Origin: Latescibacteria bacterium UBA6620
GTDB taxonomy: Bacteria; Latescibacterota; UBA2968
Direction: 5' to 3'
Length of the DNA: 64,000 bases
Assembly: GCA_002433075.1 (NCBI GenBank)
Contig: DJHM01000011.1
Span: 234,048 to 298,047, forward strand
Position 1 is the first letter of the stretch. Each line of letters starts with the position of its first letter. The notes beneath the pieces are model-generated. The model was not told the DNA's origin. It was given only the letters and a program-made list of their open reading frames with translations, and ran no database searches. A program made the position numbers and the translations under genes. Below, piece by piece: positions 16,476 to 26,003 of the stretch.

Positions 16476-17747
16476 TCAATCACTCAGCTGACCCGTGGGT
16501 ACACGAATGTGCGCGTTGGCTTCGGCGACGCTGTCGGCATCCTCTTCCACCTGGCGGTATCCGTAATCGTCGCGATCGCCGGCGGCCTGGGAGCGGGCCA
16601 GGACGGATTGCTGAAGGGTATCGTGTTCATCCGGGCAGACGTGACGGAGGAGGGGCTGCAGATCGGCAGGTAGATCGAGGTATTCGGAGTGGGACAGGGG
16701 CCGACAAACCTGGTTGACATTGTAGTTCACGCCAGGGGCAAAGTCGTCGACGGACACCCACCACGGACACCATCGGTTGACCACGACGACCCGTTGCCGA
16801 CCGCTGTTGTTGTGCGCGGCGGCCGCGTGCCAGCATCGGGAATCCTGGATGTAGACCGATCCCGCCGACGCCTCGATCTGCATGTCACCGGGGATGGGTG
16901 CCGAGACGATCACGCCGTCGTTCGGTCCACGTGGATTCCGCTTGTCTCTATGCGATCCCGGAACGACCCACGTCCCCGCCGATGTTTCGTCCACGTCCGT
17001 GAGATTCCAGATCATCACGAGACACATCGTGACATCGGGGAACGGCTGTCGAATGCAACCGACGTTCAGACTTGGGTCGCTCCTCCCATAAGCAGAGAGA
17101 TCGTGGGGCCAGTCGGTGTGCCACTTGCGGAGGTGAAACGTCTCCGAACCCGATTGGATGGGTTCACCACGCGATGGGCGATCTTCGAGGACGCGGATGT
17201 GGAGCTGCGCGATCCGCATGTGATCGTCGAGCACCCGTCTGGCGACGGCCGTGACGACGGGATGAGCGAGGTAGCGAGCGTAGCTCGGCATCCAGATGAT
17301 TTCACACGGGATCTTTGGCGGATGGCCGACACGCCGGACAGGTCGCAGTTCGACGCCCCTGGCGTTCGCTTCTTCGAGTAAGGCCGCTCCTTCCAGACCC
17401 GTTTCGGAATGCAGGTCTTTGACCGCCTCTAGGTTCCGGTCGACTTTCGATCGAGCGGCGATCGCCTCATCACGGATGGCCGCGACTTCCTCCTGAGGAA
17501 TGACATTGTCGATCACGCAGAACCCGAGATTGCGGATCGATTCTGAGCATTTCTCCACAGCCCCCTCGGATGCGGCATCGAAGGCGTAGGCCCGGGTGAG
17601 CTTCAGCTCGGCGGATACAGCTTCGGGATCGGTCGCTTGTTGAAGCTCGTCACGAGCGACTTCGAGCTCCTGCTCGAGGCGGGAAACTTTCGAACGGAGT
17701 GCGTTGACGTCCACGTCTGACCTCTGCTTTGTGTTTGACCCACTCAC
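16476..17747 (-). CDS. PhyH-family dioxygenase with N-terminal coiled coil (canonical HTD)
   Basis: A 423-residue PhyH-like protein, longer than its relatives because of an N-terminal heptad-rich stretch (VNALRSKVSRLEQELEVARD) that should form a coiled coil and may mediate dimerisation. The metal site is intact: H-T-D in KWHTDWPHD, with the distal His in SRCWHAAAAHNN and an Arg after it. The block WVVPGSHRDKRNPRGPND is typical of the family. The start ATG 17747 is the first in frame. It lies 23 nt upstream of mutM on the same strand, and 135 nt separate it from the FAD oxidase gene upstream. Confidence 0.86.
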   Translation of the reverse strand: MSGSNTKQRSDVDVNALRSKVSRLEQELEVARDELQQATDPEAVSAELKLTRAYAFDAASEGAVEKCSESIRNLGFCVIDNVIPQEEVAAIRDEAIAARSKVDRNLEAVKDLHSETGLEGAALLEEANARGVELRPVRRVGHPPKIPCEIIWMPSYARYLAHPVVTAVARRVLDDHMRIAQLHIRVLEDRPSRGEPIQSGSETFHLRKWHTDWPHDLSAYGRSDPSLNVGCIRQPFPDVTMCLVMIWNLTDVDETSAGTWVVPGSHRDKRNPRGPNDGVIVSAPIPGDMQIEASAGSVYIQDSRCWHAAAAHNNSGRQRVVVVNRWCPWWVSVDDFAPGVNYNVNQVCRPLSHSEYLDLPADLQPLLRHVCPDEHDTLQQSVLARSQAAGDRDDYGYRQVEEDADSVAEANAHIRVPTGQLSD

Positions 17748-17882
17748 GATTCAGGCGAAACGATTAGGTCGTCTCCACTCAGGGCAACTGTCAGCCATGT
17801 GTCATCCCGGTATGCTTCTTGGCCGGGATCCATTTTCCGGCCTTGATCGCCCGCGTGGTTCGAGATCCGGCCCCCACCCGAC

Positions 17883-19103
17883 TCAATGAATAGAATGGTA
17901 CTGGTGTGCGTAGAACTCTTCGCAATGGGCCCGCAGAGAGGCGTCCGTCGGGTAATCGTCACCGAAACGGTCGACTCGGAGCACGCTCGCATCGATCCAA
18001 GGTTCGCGTCCACAGATGATGTCCGCAACGATTCTGCCTGTGCCTGGAGAACGGTTGACACCGCCCACGCAGCACCCCGAGAGCACAATGAGACCTTTCA
18101 GACCGGCCGGCTCGGAAAGGATGAGCCTTCCGTCCGGAGTCATCGTCGGCAAACCGCGACGCTCACGAACAATCGTGGCGTCCGACAGGGCCGGGAAGAA
18201 GGCAGTGGCCGCATCCCTCAGCTGCTGGTAGTAGATTGGATCGGCTTCCAGTGCGGAGATTTCGAATCTGCGGTCGAAGTCATCCATGTCGAAGCTGAGG
18301 GGGCGATAGCCATATCCGCCGACGAGCAGTCCCCCTGCTTCGGGTCTGACGTAAATCTGAGGTTCGGTGATCCGAACGATCGGCTGCCCCGGCGAGACAT
18401 CGCCTATCGGTCCGGTATCGAAGGCCTGATGCCGCACCGCTACCGTGTGCAGATTCAGGCCGAGTCGATGTCCGAACTGCCGAACCCACGCCCCCGCAGC
18501 CAGCACGACCCATTTCGCTTCAATCGTGCCGTCGGCGGTCTCAACGCCCGTGACGCGACCATCCTCAACCAGAAGTCCGGTCGCCTCCGTACGGGTGCGG
18601 ATTTCAACGCCACGATCCGCAGCGGCCGCTGCAAAGGCCACGGCCACGGACTTCGGCTCAACGTAGCCATCCTGCGGGATCGACAGAATCCGACAATCTG
18701 CAGGAGGAGCGAAGGTGGGCACCAGCTCCCGGGCTTTGTCGGGTGAGATGAATTCGACTTCGTTCTTCAGATGCGGGACGGCCGCACTGGCTTCAAGTTC
18801 ATCTTTGAACTTCTCAGTCAAGGCGACACGTAGGCTTCCCGTTTGTCGAAAGTCGATCGCCCTTCCTGTGCGCTGCTCGAAATCCTCGAAGAATTCGGCG
18901 CAGTACTTCCCGAACTCGAAAGCAAAAGGGTCGACGTTCAGGTAGCCTGTCTGGCCGGCAGCCTGCGGCGACGTACCGCTGGCGATCGGTCCGCGGTCGA
19001 GGAGAACGACATCCTCCTGGCCTGCGTCGCTCAGGTGAAATGCCGCGCCCGTTCCGAAGACCCCTCCGCCGATAATGACGGTATTCGCTGATTTTGGAAT
19101 CAA
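17883..19103 (-). CDS. FAD-dependent oxidoreductase (DAO/sarcosine-oxidase type)
   Basis: A 406-residue flavoprotein when started at TTG 19103, which has AAGGACAG just upstream; the frame is open 17 codons further. TVIIGGGVFGTGAAFHL is the FAD-binding GxGxxG, LLDRGPIASGTS follows the second strand, and WVVLAAGAWVRQF is the conserved ATG-like motif. GLIVLSGCCVGGVNRSPGTG closes the flavin site. Members oxidise N-methyl amino acids or D-amino acids such as sarcosine or dimethylglycine. Its upstream neighbour is a carboxylate-less PhyH gene on the same strand (69 nt), which may act in the same route. Confidence 0.88.
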   Translation of the reverse strand: MIPKSANTVIIGGGVFGTGAAFHLSDAGQEDVVLLDRGPIASGTSPQAAGQTGYLNVDPFAFEFGKYCAEFFEDFEQRTGRAIDFRQTGSLRVALTEKFKDELEASAAVPHLKNEVEFISPDKARELVPTFAPPADCRILSIPQDGYVEPKSVAVAFAAAAADRGVEIRTRTEATGLLVEDGRVTGVETADGTIEAKWVVLAAGAWVRQFGHRLGLNLHTVAVRHQAFDTGPIGDVSPGQPIVRITEPQIYVRPEAGGLLVGGYGYRPLSFDMDDFDRRFEISALEADPIYYQQLRDAATAFFPALSDATIVRERRGLPTMTPDGRLILSEPAGLKGLIVLSGCCVGGVNRSPGTGRIVADIICGREPWIDASVLRVDRFGDDYPTDASLRAHCEEFYAHQYHSIH

Positions 19104-19172
19104 AGTTCTGTCCTTGATGTTGCAGTGGTAAGGTGGGTTTGGACATCTCCGCAAAGCATGGAGCGAGATGAA

Positions 19173-19967
19173 CTATATGCCTGGGTGAAGAATAGGCTCC
19201 CTCCGGCTGTCGGCCGCCACTTCGGTATAGAAGAGACGCTGGGCCGGCGTCATCCGTTCGAGTGCTTCCCTGGGGGGCCAGTAGGAGCGCCATTTCATGC
19301 CGGCATGGTTGTACTTATAGAACAGGTTGACTCGATCGTGGTCCCGATTCCAGGGCAAGGCGCCGTGCGCCAGAGCCTCCGGAAAGATGACGACCGAACC
19401 GGCCTTGCAGGGAACCGACCGCAGGACCGAGCTGTCGAACGTGCCGTTGCTGAAGTCCGTGAGATCCACGGGGGTTTGGAAGTGGGAGTTATGACTCCCG
19501 GGAACGCACACAAACCCGCCTTCCTCTTCGGTTACGTCGGTCAGGTTGAAGGAGACCACCGTGTGACCGGCAAAGATCTTCCCGTTAGCGTGTTGATACG
19601 TGAAGTTGGGATCGATATCGTCTCTCGCTCCGCCGTGAAGATTGAGGCCGCCATACCCGTTCCGTCGAATGCGCCCATAGGCGACCTCCAGCCTCAGCTG
19701 CGGACTGATGATTTCTGTGAGGATATCGATGACAGGGGGAAGGTCGATCAGGTCCACGAAGTCCGGCCCGATACTGGCCAGGTCGCCCACGCTGGTTTCG
19801 CCGGAGGAAGGTTCGGAATAGGACACTCCCTTAGGCAACCGATCGAGAGGTGTGTCGATCACCTCGTGAAGCGCCCCAATCAGTCGCTCGCAAAGGTCAC
19901 GCGACAGCACGTCCTCGATCACAAGGTAGCCGGCCACGTCGAAGAGATACTTCTCTCTATCCGTCAT
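19173..19967 (-). CDS. PhyH-family protein with HGG in place of HxD
   Basis: A 264-residue paralogue of 9768-10595. The metal position reads H111-G-G113 (LNLHGGARDD), with the distal H201 (EALAHGALPW) and Arg near 212 kept, and VPGSHNSHF at normal spacing. The first residues MTDREKYLFDVAGYLVIEDV match the paralogue closely, so the two come from one duplication, but they now lie 8.6 kb apart with different neighbours. The start ATG 19967 follows AGGAGGAAGG. It lies between an APC-USP transporter and the FAD oxidase, all on the minus strand. Confidence 0.87.
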   Translation of the reverse strand: MTDREKYLFDVAGYLVIEDVLSRDLCERLIGALHEVIDTPLDRLPKGVSYSEPSSGETSVGDLASIGPDFVDLIDLPPVIDILTEIISPQLRLEVAYGRIRRNGYGGLNLHGGARDDIDPNFTYQHANGKIFAGHTVVSFNLTDVTEEEGGFVCVPGSHNSHFQTPVDLTDFSNGTFDSSVLRSVPCKAGSVVIFPEALAHGALPWNRDHDRVNLFYKYNHAGMKWRSYWPPREALERMTPAQRLFYTEVAADSRREPILHPGI

Positions 19968-20011
19968 CGATCCTTCCTCCTGTATTTTTCACTTTGCACT
20001 CCGCGTCAGCG

Positions 20012-22237
20012 CTACACGTTCTGCCCAAGCATGATGGTCGCACAGGGTGTGTTACGCGCGACCTGTAAAGCCAGCTCGCCGAACGTTCTATATCGCCGGT
20101 TGGTGCGCTTCAGTCCGACGACCGCCAGGTCGCAGTCACTGGCCTTCCGGGCGATTTCATCCACAACGGAGTCGTTGATGCCTACCCCGTGCGTGCTCCC
20201 CGGAGCCTTGTCCCAGGCAATCTGAGCCAATTCACGCTCGGCCCTGACAATCTCGGCACGTGATGCACTTTCCGGAAGCACGCTCATGAAAACGATCTCG
20301 ATGTCACCCCCCCCCCGTCTAAGGCTACCCAGTAGTCGAGCGCGCTGCTCGTCGTGTGAGCCCTTCCCCCCGACGGGCACGAGCACGCGTCTCACATTCA
20401 CGAGATTCCATCCGGGCTGAGCTCGGAGAATCGCCACGTCGCAGTCTACCGAGTTGATCAATTCCTCCAGGTCCGTTCCCACGAACTCGTCAGACAGATC
20501 GCTGATTCCCAAAAGAAGTCCCTCGCAGCGGTGTTCATGCGCCACCCTCGCAATCTCGGACCAGGGAACAGGCGCAATGGTGATCAGAGCCTCAGGAGAC
20601 AGACCCGCCGCGAAAGAGACCGTGAGACTTTCTCGGATGACCGACTGGGCATCGATGAGCTGGGGCGGGCTGTGCTCGGGGTGCCAGTCATCCGGTGGCG
20701 ACACGACAGAAAGGAGGAGCACCCGCCCGACTCCAGGGGGAGCAAGCGCGCTAGCGACGCCGACCATGGCCGCGGAACTGGCCGGATTGGCAATGGGCAC
20801 CAGGATGAGGGGGGTCTTCCCCCGCGTGCGGACGAGTTGAGGATCGACGGCTTCCGCAGCCGCATCGACGACGCGCGCTCTCCGGGCGAAGAGAAACAGA
20901 TAGAGGATACCGCCGAGCGTCAGCCACGAATAGGTGATCCAGCCTGCCTCGGGTACGGTGATTCCCTGAAAGACGGCAAGTGCGGTACACGAGACGGCCC
21001 CGATGGTGGGCAACACCGGAAACAGGGGCGCCGTGAAGGCCTCCACCACCGGAGAACGACGGGTTCGAGCCAGGATGCTCGTCACGTGAACCAGCGCAAA
21101 GGAGATCAGAAAGATGAGACTTGCGGCCGCGCCCGCAGAGCAGACATCGGGGATCGCAACGATAATGACGGTAACGAAAACGGCCGTGAGCAGGATCGCG
21201 GACGTCGGCGTCCCGCGTCGAGGACTGACCCGGGCAAGGAAATGGGGCAGCGTTCGGTCGTGCGCCATGACCAGCGAGATCCGGGATGCGGCATACAGAT
21301 TCGCATACAGCGCGGAAAGCATGGAGAGGAGAGCGGCGATGACGACGAGCCAGAATCCCGTTCGGCCGAGGAAATTCTCCGCCGCAACTGCGATCACGGT
21401 CTCGGGATGGCTGGAACTCATCTCTACGATCGACGCTCCAACCGGCACGCCCACCGTGGAAACGATGAAGAGGAGGGGCAGATAGATGACAAGAGCGATC
21501 CCAAGGGAGAGGAGCATGGCCCGTGGTAGGACGCGGGATGGATCCCGAACGTCGCCTGCAACCGCGGCAACCAGGTCATAGCCTTGCAGGGCGATGAAAG
21601 TGAACCCCATTGCCTGCAGCAGGCCGATCGAGCCGTGCGCGAAAAAGGGCGTCAGGTTCGAATAGACCGATTGGGGCGGACGACGACTCAACGCCCACAC
21701 CCCTGCAATGATCAGGAAGACGAACAGGACGACCTTTCCGATCGTCGACCACTGGGCCCCTCCGGGACGCCTCAGAACCAGACTGATTGAATAGATGGCG
21801 ACCGATCCAACAGCCAGCGCGGTGATCGCCAATCGTTCGTTCACGGCCGGCAAAGCCGATTGGAAGACGACCTCCCACAACGGTTCCAACAAGACTAGAG
21901 CAAAGGCCGCGAAGCCCACGGCATAGAGGACGCTGGCCACGATCGAAGCGAACCACACAATCCAGCCCACCGCAAAAGCGGCTCGAATCGTCAGGACCTT
22001 CTTGGCGAACGTATACGACCCGCCCGACTCCGGAAACGCGGTGGACATCTCCGAGAAGCTCGCAACGGTGAGCAGAGCGATCAGCCCGTTGAGAGCGAAG
22101 GCCAGAATCGCACTCGGGCCGGTCGTCTGAAACGCGACACCCGCGAGCGCAAGGATGCCGCCGCCGACGATAGCTCCCACCCCGAGGCTTGTCGCACCGA
22201 CGAGGCCCAGCGTACGATGATTGTCCGATGTGTTCAT
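20012..22237 (-). CDS. APC-family amino acid permease fused to two universal stress domains
   Basis: A 741-residue protein from ATG 22237 (MNTSDNHRTLGL); an in-frame ATG at 22288 is also possible, with no clear ribosome site for either. The first 450 residues are an APC permease: GVGAIVGGGILALAG is the TM1 substrate-binding loop, and about 12 hydrophobic segments follow. The last 280 residues are cytoplasmic and hold two UspA-like domains (LILVPIANPASSAAMVGVA and VRRVLVPVGGKGSHDEQRA); the second ends with a GELALQVARNTPCATIML tail. Such fusions are known cation or amino-acid transporters with nucleotide sensing. It is 44 nt downstream of the PhyH gene in transcription order reversed, so it follows the upstream gene 22343-23230. 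Confidence 0.87.
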   Translation of the reverse strand: MNTSDNHRTLGLVGATSLGVGAIVGGGILALAGVAFQTTGPSAILAFALNGLIALLTVASFSEMSTAFPESGGSYTFAKKVLTIRAAFAVGWIVWFASIVASVLYAVGFAAFALVLLEPLWEVVFQSALPAVNERLAITALAVGSVAIYSISLVLRRPGGAQWSTIGKVVLFVFLIIAGVWALSRRPPQSVYSNLTPFFAHGSIGLLQAMGFTFIALQGYDLVAAVAGDVRDPSRVLPRAMLLSLGIALVIYLPLLFIVSTVGVPVGASIVEMSSSHPETVIAVAAENFLGRTGFWLVVIAALLSMLSALYANLYAASRISLVMAHDRTLPHFLARVSPRRGTPTSAILLTAVFVTVIIVAIPDVCSAGAAASLIFLISFALVHVTSILARTRRSPVVEAFTAPLFPVLPTIGAVSCTALAVFQGITVPEAGWITYSWLTLGGILYLFLFARRARVVDAAAEAVDPQLVRTRGKTPLILVPIANPASSAAMVGVASALAPPGVGRVLLLSVVSPPDDWHPEHSPPQLIDAQSVIRESLTVSFAAGLSPEALITIAPVPWSEIARVAHEHRCEGLLLGISDLSDEFVGTDLEELINSVDCDVAILRAQPGWNLVNVRRVLVPVGGKGSHDEQRARLLGSLRRGGGDIEIVFMSVLPESASRAEIVRAERELAQIAWDKAPGSTHGVGINDSVVDEIARKASDCDLAVVGLKRTNRRYRTFGELALQVARNTPCATIMLGQNV

Positions 22238-22342
22238 GAGATCAGGAGATGTGCCTGGGTAAGCAAAAATTGGACGAAACTGACCCACCTGTCACTGGCG
22301 GGGTTTCGCCACCAGCGATAACTCGCCCTGAGCTGGACCAGC

Positions 22343-23230
22343 TCAGGATGGCATCAGCTTCTCGTGCATCGTGCGGCGCTTGCGCTGTTGCAGGGGAACA
22401 CGCTCATCGACGTCCGGATCCGAGGCGAGGCCAGTCTCGCGATCGAGAAACAGGGGGAAGTCCTCGACCGGCGGCTTTGCGCGATCATAGCCATTGGTGT
22501 AGCTCCGCATGATAATGCGCTGTTCCCTGTTCAGCGTCTCGAGCCAATTGGGGGAAGACTGGATCCGATCGCCTTCACAGATCCAGGAGGGACAATACGC
22601 GAGAAAGAGGTTCTTCCGGACCACGTCGCTCTCGTTGGGTTCCACCCGATGCCAGGTATTGCACTGAACCAGCGTCATCGCACCCTTCGGTACGCAAAGG
22701 ATCTTCTCCCCCGGGATGCTGTCGTGCGTCCAGTAGTGCTCCGAGTATTGGGATCGGTGACTTCCGGGCAGGTAAACGAAGTTGCCCATTCCCGAACGTG
22801 GCAGATCCGTCAGCCAGTAACTGACCTTCACCTGAAGTGAGAGATCCGGGGCGAAAACCGCATAGGGCACGACGCGTGCGCCGTCGGGGTGCCAATGGTT
22901 GTGCACACTGTCGCGGGGTCTAACGAAAATCTGTGACAGGTGCAGTTTGAGCAGTTCTCCGTAGATATCATACACATAGCCCAGGTGACGAGGGTGATCG
23001 ATCAGCTCGGAGAAGATTGGATCCCTTTCGACGATATTCTCGGTCATATAGAACGTAGTGGGGTCGAAACTCGAATCGGCAGCGCAGCACCGGTCAAGAG
23101 CTTCGATATAGCGATCGATCTCGTCGTCGGAAAGAGCGCCCTCAATCACGAGCATACCTTCGGTCGTAAACTGCTCCCATTGCTCGGGCGTGAACCCCCG
23201 TGGGGCGCGTCGATACTGCGGTTCGGACAT
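22343..23230 (-). CDS. PhyH-family dioxygenase (canonical HPD)
   Basis: A 295-residue PhyH-like enzyme started at ATG 23230 (MSEPQYRR), which has AAGGAG at good spacing; nine more codons are open upstream. The metal ligands are H-P-D in NHWHPDGARV and a distal His in VQCNTWHRVEPNESD, with Arg following. LPGSHRSQYSEHYW is the conserved loop. Its intact HxD at the same distance from PGSH gives the alignment anchor used to judge the HGG members. It probably heads a minus-strand run with the APC transporter (105-nt gap). Confidence 0.88.
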   Translation of the reverse strand: MSEPQYRRAPRGFTPEQWEQFTTEGMLVIEGALSDDEIDRYIEALDRCCAADSSFDPTTFYMTENIVERDPIFSELIDHPRHLGYVYDIYGELLKLHLSQIFVRPRDSVHNHWHPDGARVVPYAVFAPDLSLQVKVSYWLTDLPRSGMGNFVYLPGSHRSQYSEHYWTHDSIPGEKILCVPKGAMTLVQCNTWHRVEPNESDVVRKNLFLAYCPSWICEGDRIQSSPNWLETLNREQRIIMRSYTNGYDRAKPPVEDFPLFLDRETGLASDPDVDERVPLQQRKRRTMHEKLMPS

Positions 23231-23332
23231 TGCCGACTCCTTCTCAGTTGATCGCATTGCTTGAGTTCAATCGTTGTCAGACACGCTGGAAGTGCCGGTC
23301 ACTTCTTCGCAGCTCGGTGAAGACCGGTTTCA

Positions 23333-24214
23333 TCAGTCGCGGTCTGCAAATACGGCGGAAAGCACATCTCGAGCATATCGAACCATACCGGGATTGGTAT
23401 CCCGATAGTAGGGAAGCGCGATGACAGCAATGGACAGCGCCCACCCTCGACCTCTGGCCCAGGTCGCATCGTCCACCGATGTAGCCGCTTGAAATCGGTC
23501 TCGATCCTCGGGTGTGAGCAGATCCCACGAGACGATCAGATCGCAGGCGGGATCGCCGACACCCAGCCCTCCGAAATCGAGAACGGCTGTGATCTCATCT
23601 CCGACACGAAGCAGGTTGTCGGACTTCAAATCCCCGTGAATCCAGAGATCCGGCCCCGTCCACGGTGGCGCCTCGAGGGTCCTCTCCCAGGCCTCCGTGG
23701 CCATAGAAGTGTCGATCGTGTCGTTCAGGCCATGAATCGAGCGACGCGTCTGTTCGTCCCGATCCGCCAGTGCAACACCGCGGAAGAAGTTGTGCGATCC
23801 CGGACCGAGTCCACCGCTTGGATCCAGCCCGTGCCGAATGCGTACAAAGTGCCCAAGTGACGTTGCTACGTCGCGGGGATCTACCCCTCGTCGCGAGCTC
23901 GCCCTCGACGAGGGGTAGATCGACCACGGTAACGGACATCCTTCGGCGGGCTCGCCCCTCGCAACGGGGATCGGGACCGCCAGCGGAAGCGCGGGACCCA
24001 GTATGGGCATCCAGCAGTGGAGCTTTTGGACCTGCTCCGCCGCGTGAGGTCTCCGAGACAGTCGTACGACCCTCTTCTGTCCGAGTCGATAGAGCGTGTT
24101 CTCCGTTCCAGCGGAGGACACCGGCTCGAGAGTCAGATCGGACCACTGCGGGAACTGCGTCTCGATCAATCTCCGGACGAGAGCCACATCGGTGAAAATC
24201 TCGTCCGCGTGCAT
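23333..24214 (-). CDS. Aminoglycoside phosphotransferase-family kinase (APH)
   Basis: A 293-residue protein-kinase-like phosphotransferase. The N-lobe has LEPVSSAGTENTLYRLG and VVRLSRR with the ATP-binding Lys position taken by Arg; the catalytic loop is LWIHGDLKSDNLL and the metal-binding motif is VLDFGGLGVGDPACDL. Members phosphorylate small molecules such as aminoglycosides, choline or sugars; resistance is not implied. Residues about 100-112 (YPSSRASSRRGVD) look wrong for the family, while the +1 frame over the same bases gives PLVEGELATR, close to the expected Y-x-W-L-E-G-E. This suggests a pair of compensating frameshifts inside a long inverted repeat (23878-23921). Confidence 0.83.
   Translation of the reverse strand: MHADEIFTDVALVRRLIETQFPQWSDLTLEPVSSAGTENTLYRLGQKRVVRLSRRPHAAEQVQKLHCWMPILGPALPLAVPIPVARGEPAEGCPLPWSIYPSSRASSRRGVDPRDVATSLGHFVRIRHGLDPSGGLGPGSHNFFRGVALADRDEQTRRSIHGLNDTIDTSMATEAWERTLEAPPWTGPDLWIHGDLKSDNLLRVGDEITAVLDFGGLGVGDPACDLIVSWDLLTPEDRDRFQAATSVDDATWARGRGWALSIAVIALPYYRDTNPGMVRYARDVLSAVFADRD
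23878..23921. repeat. 16-bp perfect inverted repeat inside the APH gene
   Basis: The arms GATCTACCCCTCGTCG (23878-23893) and CGACGAGGGGTAGATC (23906-23921) are perfectly complementary and are separated by 12 nt. The hairpin sits in coding sequence exactly where the protein departs from its family consensus. Confidence 0.85.
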
Positions 24215-24356
24215 CCTGCTGGCAGATCCTATCCTGTCGTCCCCCTATGGACCCTGGTCAATGTCGGCAAACTTTCGACAGCCGAGGCGGTTCTGCTTCC
24301 GCAGCAACGGGTGTGTCGCAAACTCATCTCCAGCAACGTCATCACAGGCAGGTGGT

Positions 24357-25964
24357 CTAGGAGGCGAAGACCGCTGATCCGCCGTCCCTGCGTGGATCCG
24401 AAGCAGCGCGAAAGCCGTCGGGTTCCATGAGGATGCATTGAGCCCTCCCGAAAGAGGGGGCGTAGTTATAGGGCAACTGTTCGACCTGCATCCCCCGGTC
24501 ACGCATGGAAGCCACGGTAGCCCGGGGAATCCGCATCTCACAATACACAGGCTGTCCTTCGCTGTGGAAACGCGCCGCCGAAACGGCCTCAGTCGGCGCC
24601 ATCCCGAAGTCGATGACATTGACCAGGGTCTGCAGGACGGCGGAAGTGATCGACCAGCCTCCCGGCGCCCCGAGGATCATGACCGGCTTCCCGTCCCGAA
24701 AGACGATCGTTGGTGACACAGCGCTCGCACGCGCTCTCCCCGGCAGGTAGGAGTTAGGTCGCCCGGGCACGGGGTCCATCAACGCCACACAGTCGTTCCA
24801 GAACGTTCCCGTGCCGGGAACGACAACTCCGCTGCAGGTCGTCAGCGTGTGGGTGATGGAAACGCAGTTGTTGTTTTCGTCGGCAACGCATAGATGGGTC
24901 GTGTGACCCGGCGCGTTGAGTGCCGTCTGATCGGGCAACTCACCCCGTCGTATCCGATCTGCGATCTTCTCGGCGTGCTCTTCGGAAAGAAGCTCTTCGG
25001 CAGGCACATCCCAGAACCGAGGATCGGCCAGGTGCCTGAATCGTGTCACCCCCGCCCAGGAGAGCGTTGCGGCAACGATGTAGGCGTGCTCCGGACCGTT
25101 CGGCTCGAGAGACGACAAGTCGAAGAGACCAAGCACATTGAGCATCTGCTGCAGCAAGAGTCCCCCGCCCGGCAGCGGAGAGGTTTGTATCTGGCAATCC
25201 CGGTACGACCCCTGAATCGGAGGATCGTTCCGCACATGATAATCATTCAAGTCGTTCCGCGTAACGAAGGCGTCATTCTCTTCGAAGTCTCGGATGATGA
25301 TGTCGGCCAGCTCCCCGTGATAGAAATCATCCGGGCCGTACCGTGCCAGTCGTTCGAAGGTGCGTCCCTGATCGGGATTGCTGTAGCGTTCGCCACGTTC
25401 GATAAGCTCCCCATCGGCATTCTGCCACAGTTCACGGATGGCTGGCGTGTGTTGGGCACGACGAACTGGATGCGGCAGTCCCTGGATCGTCTGCTCCCGC
25501 AAGGAGCGGGCGATGTACTCGGGGACGGGGTAACCTCGGTCGCTCCATTCGATAGCCGGCTTCAGAAGCTCAGCCAGAGGCCGGGTGCAGAAGCGCCGAT
25601 GCAGCTCCCCCAGTCCGGCGACCGTACCCGGCGTCATGATCGCCTGGTAACCGAGGATATTTCGAAAATCATCGAACAGTGCGAAGTGCCAGATGTCCGT
25701 ATAACCCTGTACATCGTCGGTCCAGATTTCCGGGTGCATCCTCTCGCCGATCGTCGGCCAGAACCCGATGCTTTCCGTCGTGGAGGTCGACGCGTCGTAG
25801 ACGGTCGCACACCCCCAGCCGCCGAGCCCACACATGAACGGATCGAACACGATCTGGGCCGCCGCGGCGGCCACGGCTGCATCGAATGCGTTCCCTCCAC
25901 CTTCGAGCACGCGTGCCCCGATTTCGGTGGGGATGGGTTGGGGTGCGACGACAGCTCCTTTCAC
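24357..25964 (-). CDS. Gamma-glutamyltransferase
   Basis: A 535-residue Ntn-hydrolase of the gamma-glutamyltransferase family. I use GTG 25964 because AGGAG lies 6 nt upstream; TTG 25970 is the other option. AFDAAVAAAAAQIVFDPFMCGLGG is the N-terminal substrate region, and the autoprocessing site is APGHTTHLCVAD with the catalytic Thr beginning the small subunit. ILGAPGGWSI is the oxyanion glycine motif. No signal peptide is visible, unlike E. coli Ggt, so it may be cytoplasmic. It likely cleaves gamma-glutamyl amides or related acylamides. A nitrilase-family gene lies 40 nt upstream on the same strand. Confidence 0.9.
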   Translation of the reverse strand: MKGAVVAPQPIPTEIGARVLEGGGNAFDAAVAAAAAQIVFDPFMCGLGGWGCATVYDASTSTTESIGFWPTIGERMHPEIWTDDVQGYTDIWHFALFDDFRNILGYQAIMTPGTVAGLGELHRRFCTRPLAELLKPAIEWSDRGYPVPEYIARSLREQTIQGLPHPVRRAQHTPAIRELWQNADGELIERGERYSNPDQGRTFERLARYGPDDFYHGELADIIIRDFEENDAFVTRNDLNDYHVRNDPPIQGSYRDCQIQTSPLPGGGLLLQQMLNVLGLFDLSSLEPNGPEHAYIVAATLSWAGVTRFRHLADPRFWDVPAEELLSEEHAEKIADRIRRGELPDQTALNAPGHTTHLCVADENNNCVSITHTLTTCSGVVVPGTGTFWNDCVALMDPVPGRPNSYLPGRARASAVSPTIVFRDGKPVMILGAPGGWSITSAVLQTLVNVIDFGMAPTEAVSAARFHSEGQPVYCEMRIPRATVASMRDRGMQVEQLPYNYAPSFGRAQCILMEPDGFRAASDPRRDGGSAVFAS

Positions 25965-26003
25965 ACCCAATCTCCTGGTCGAAAAGTCATGTCGAACTCC
26001 TCG

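Noticed and set aside
23333..24214. Antibiotic resistance gene
   Set aside because: APH-fold kinases act on many small molecules; nothing in the context supports resistance.
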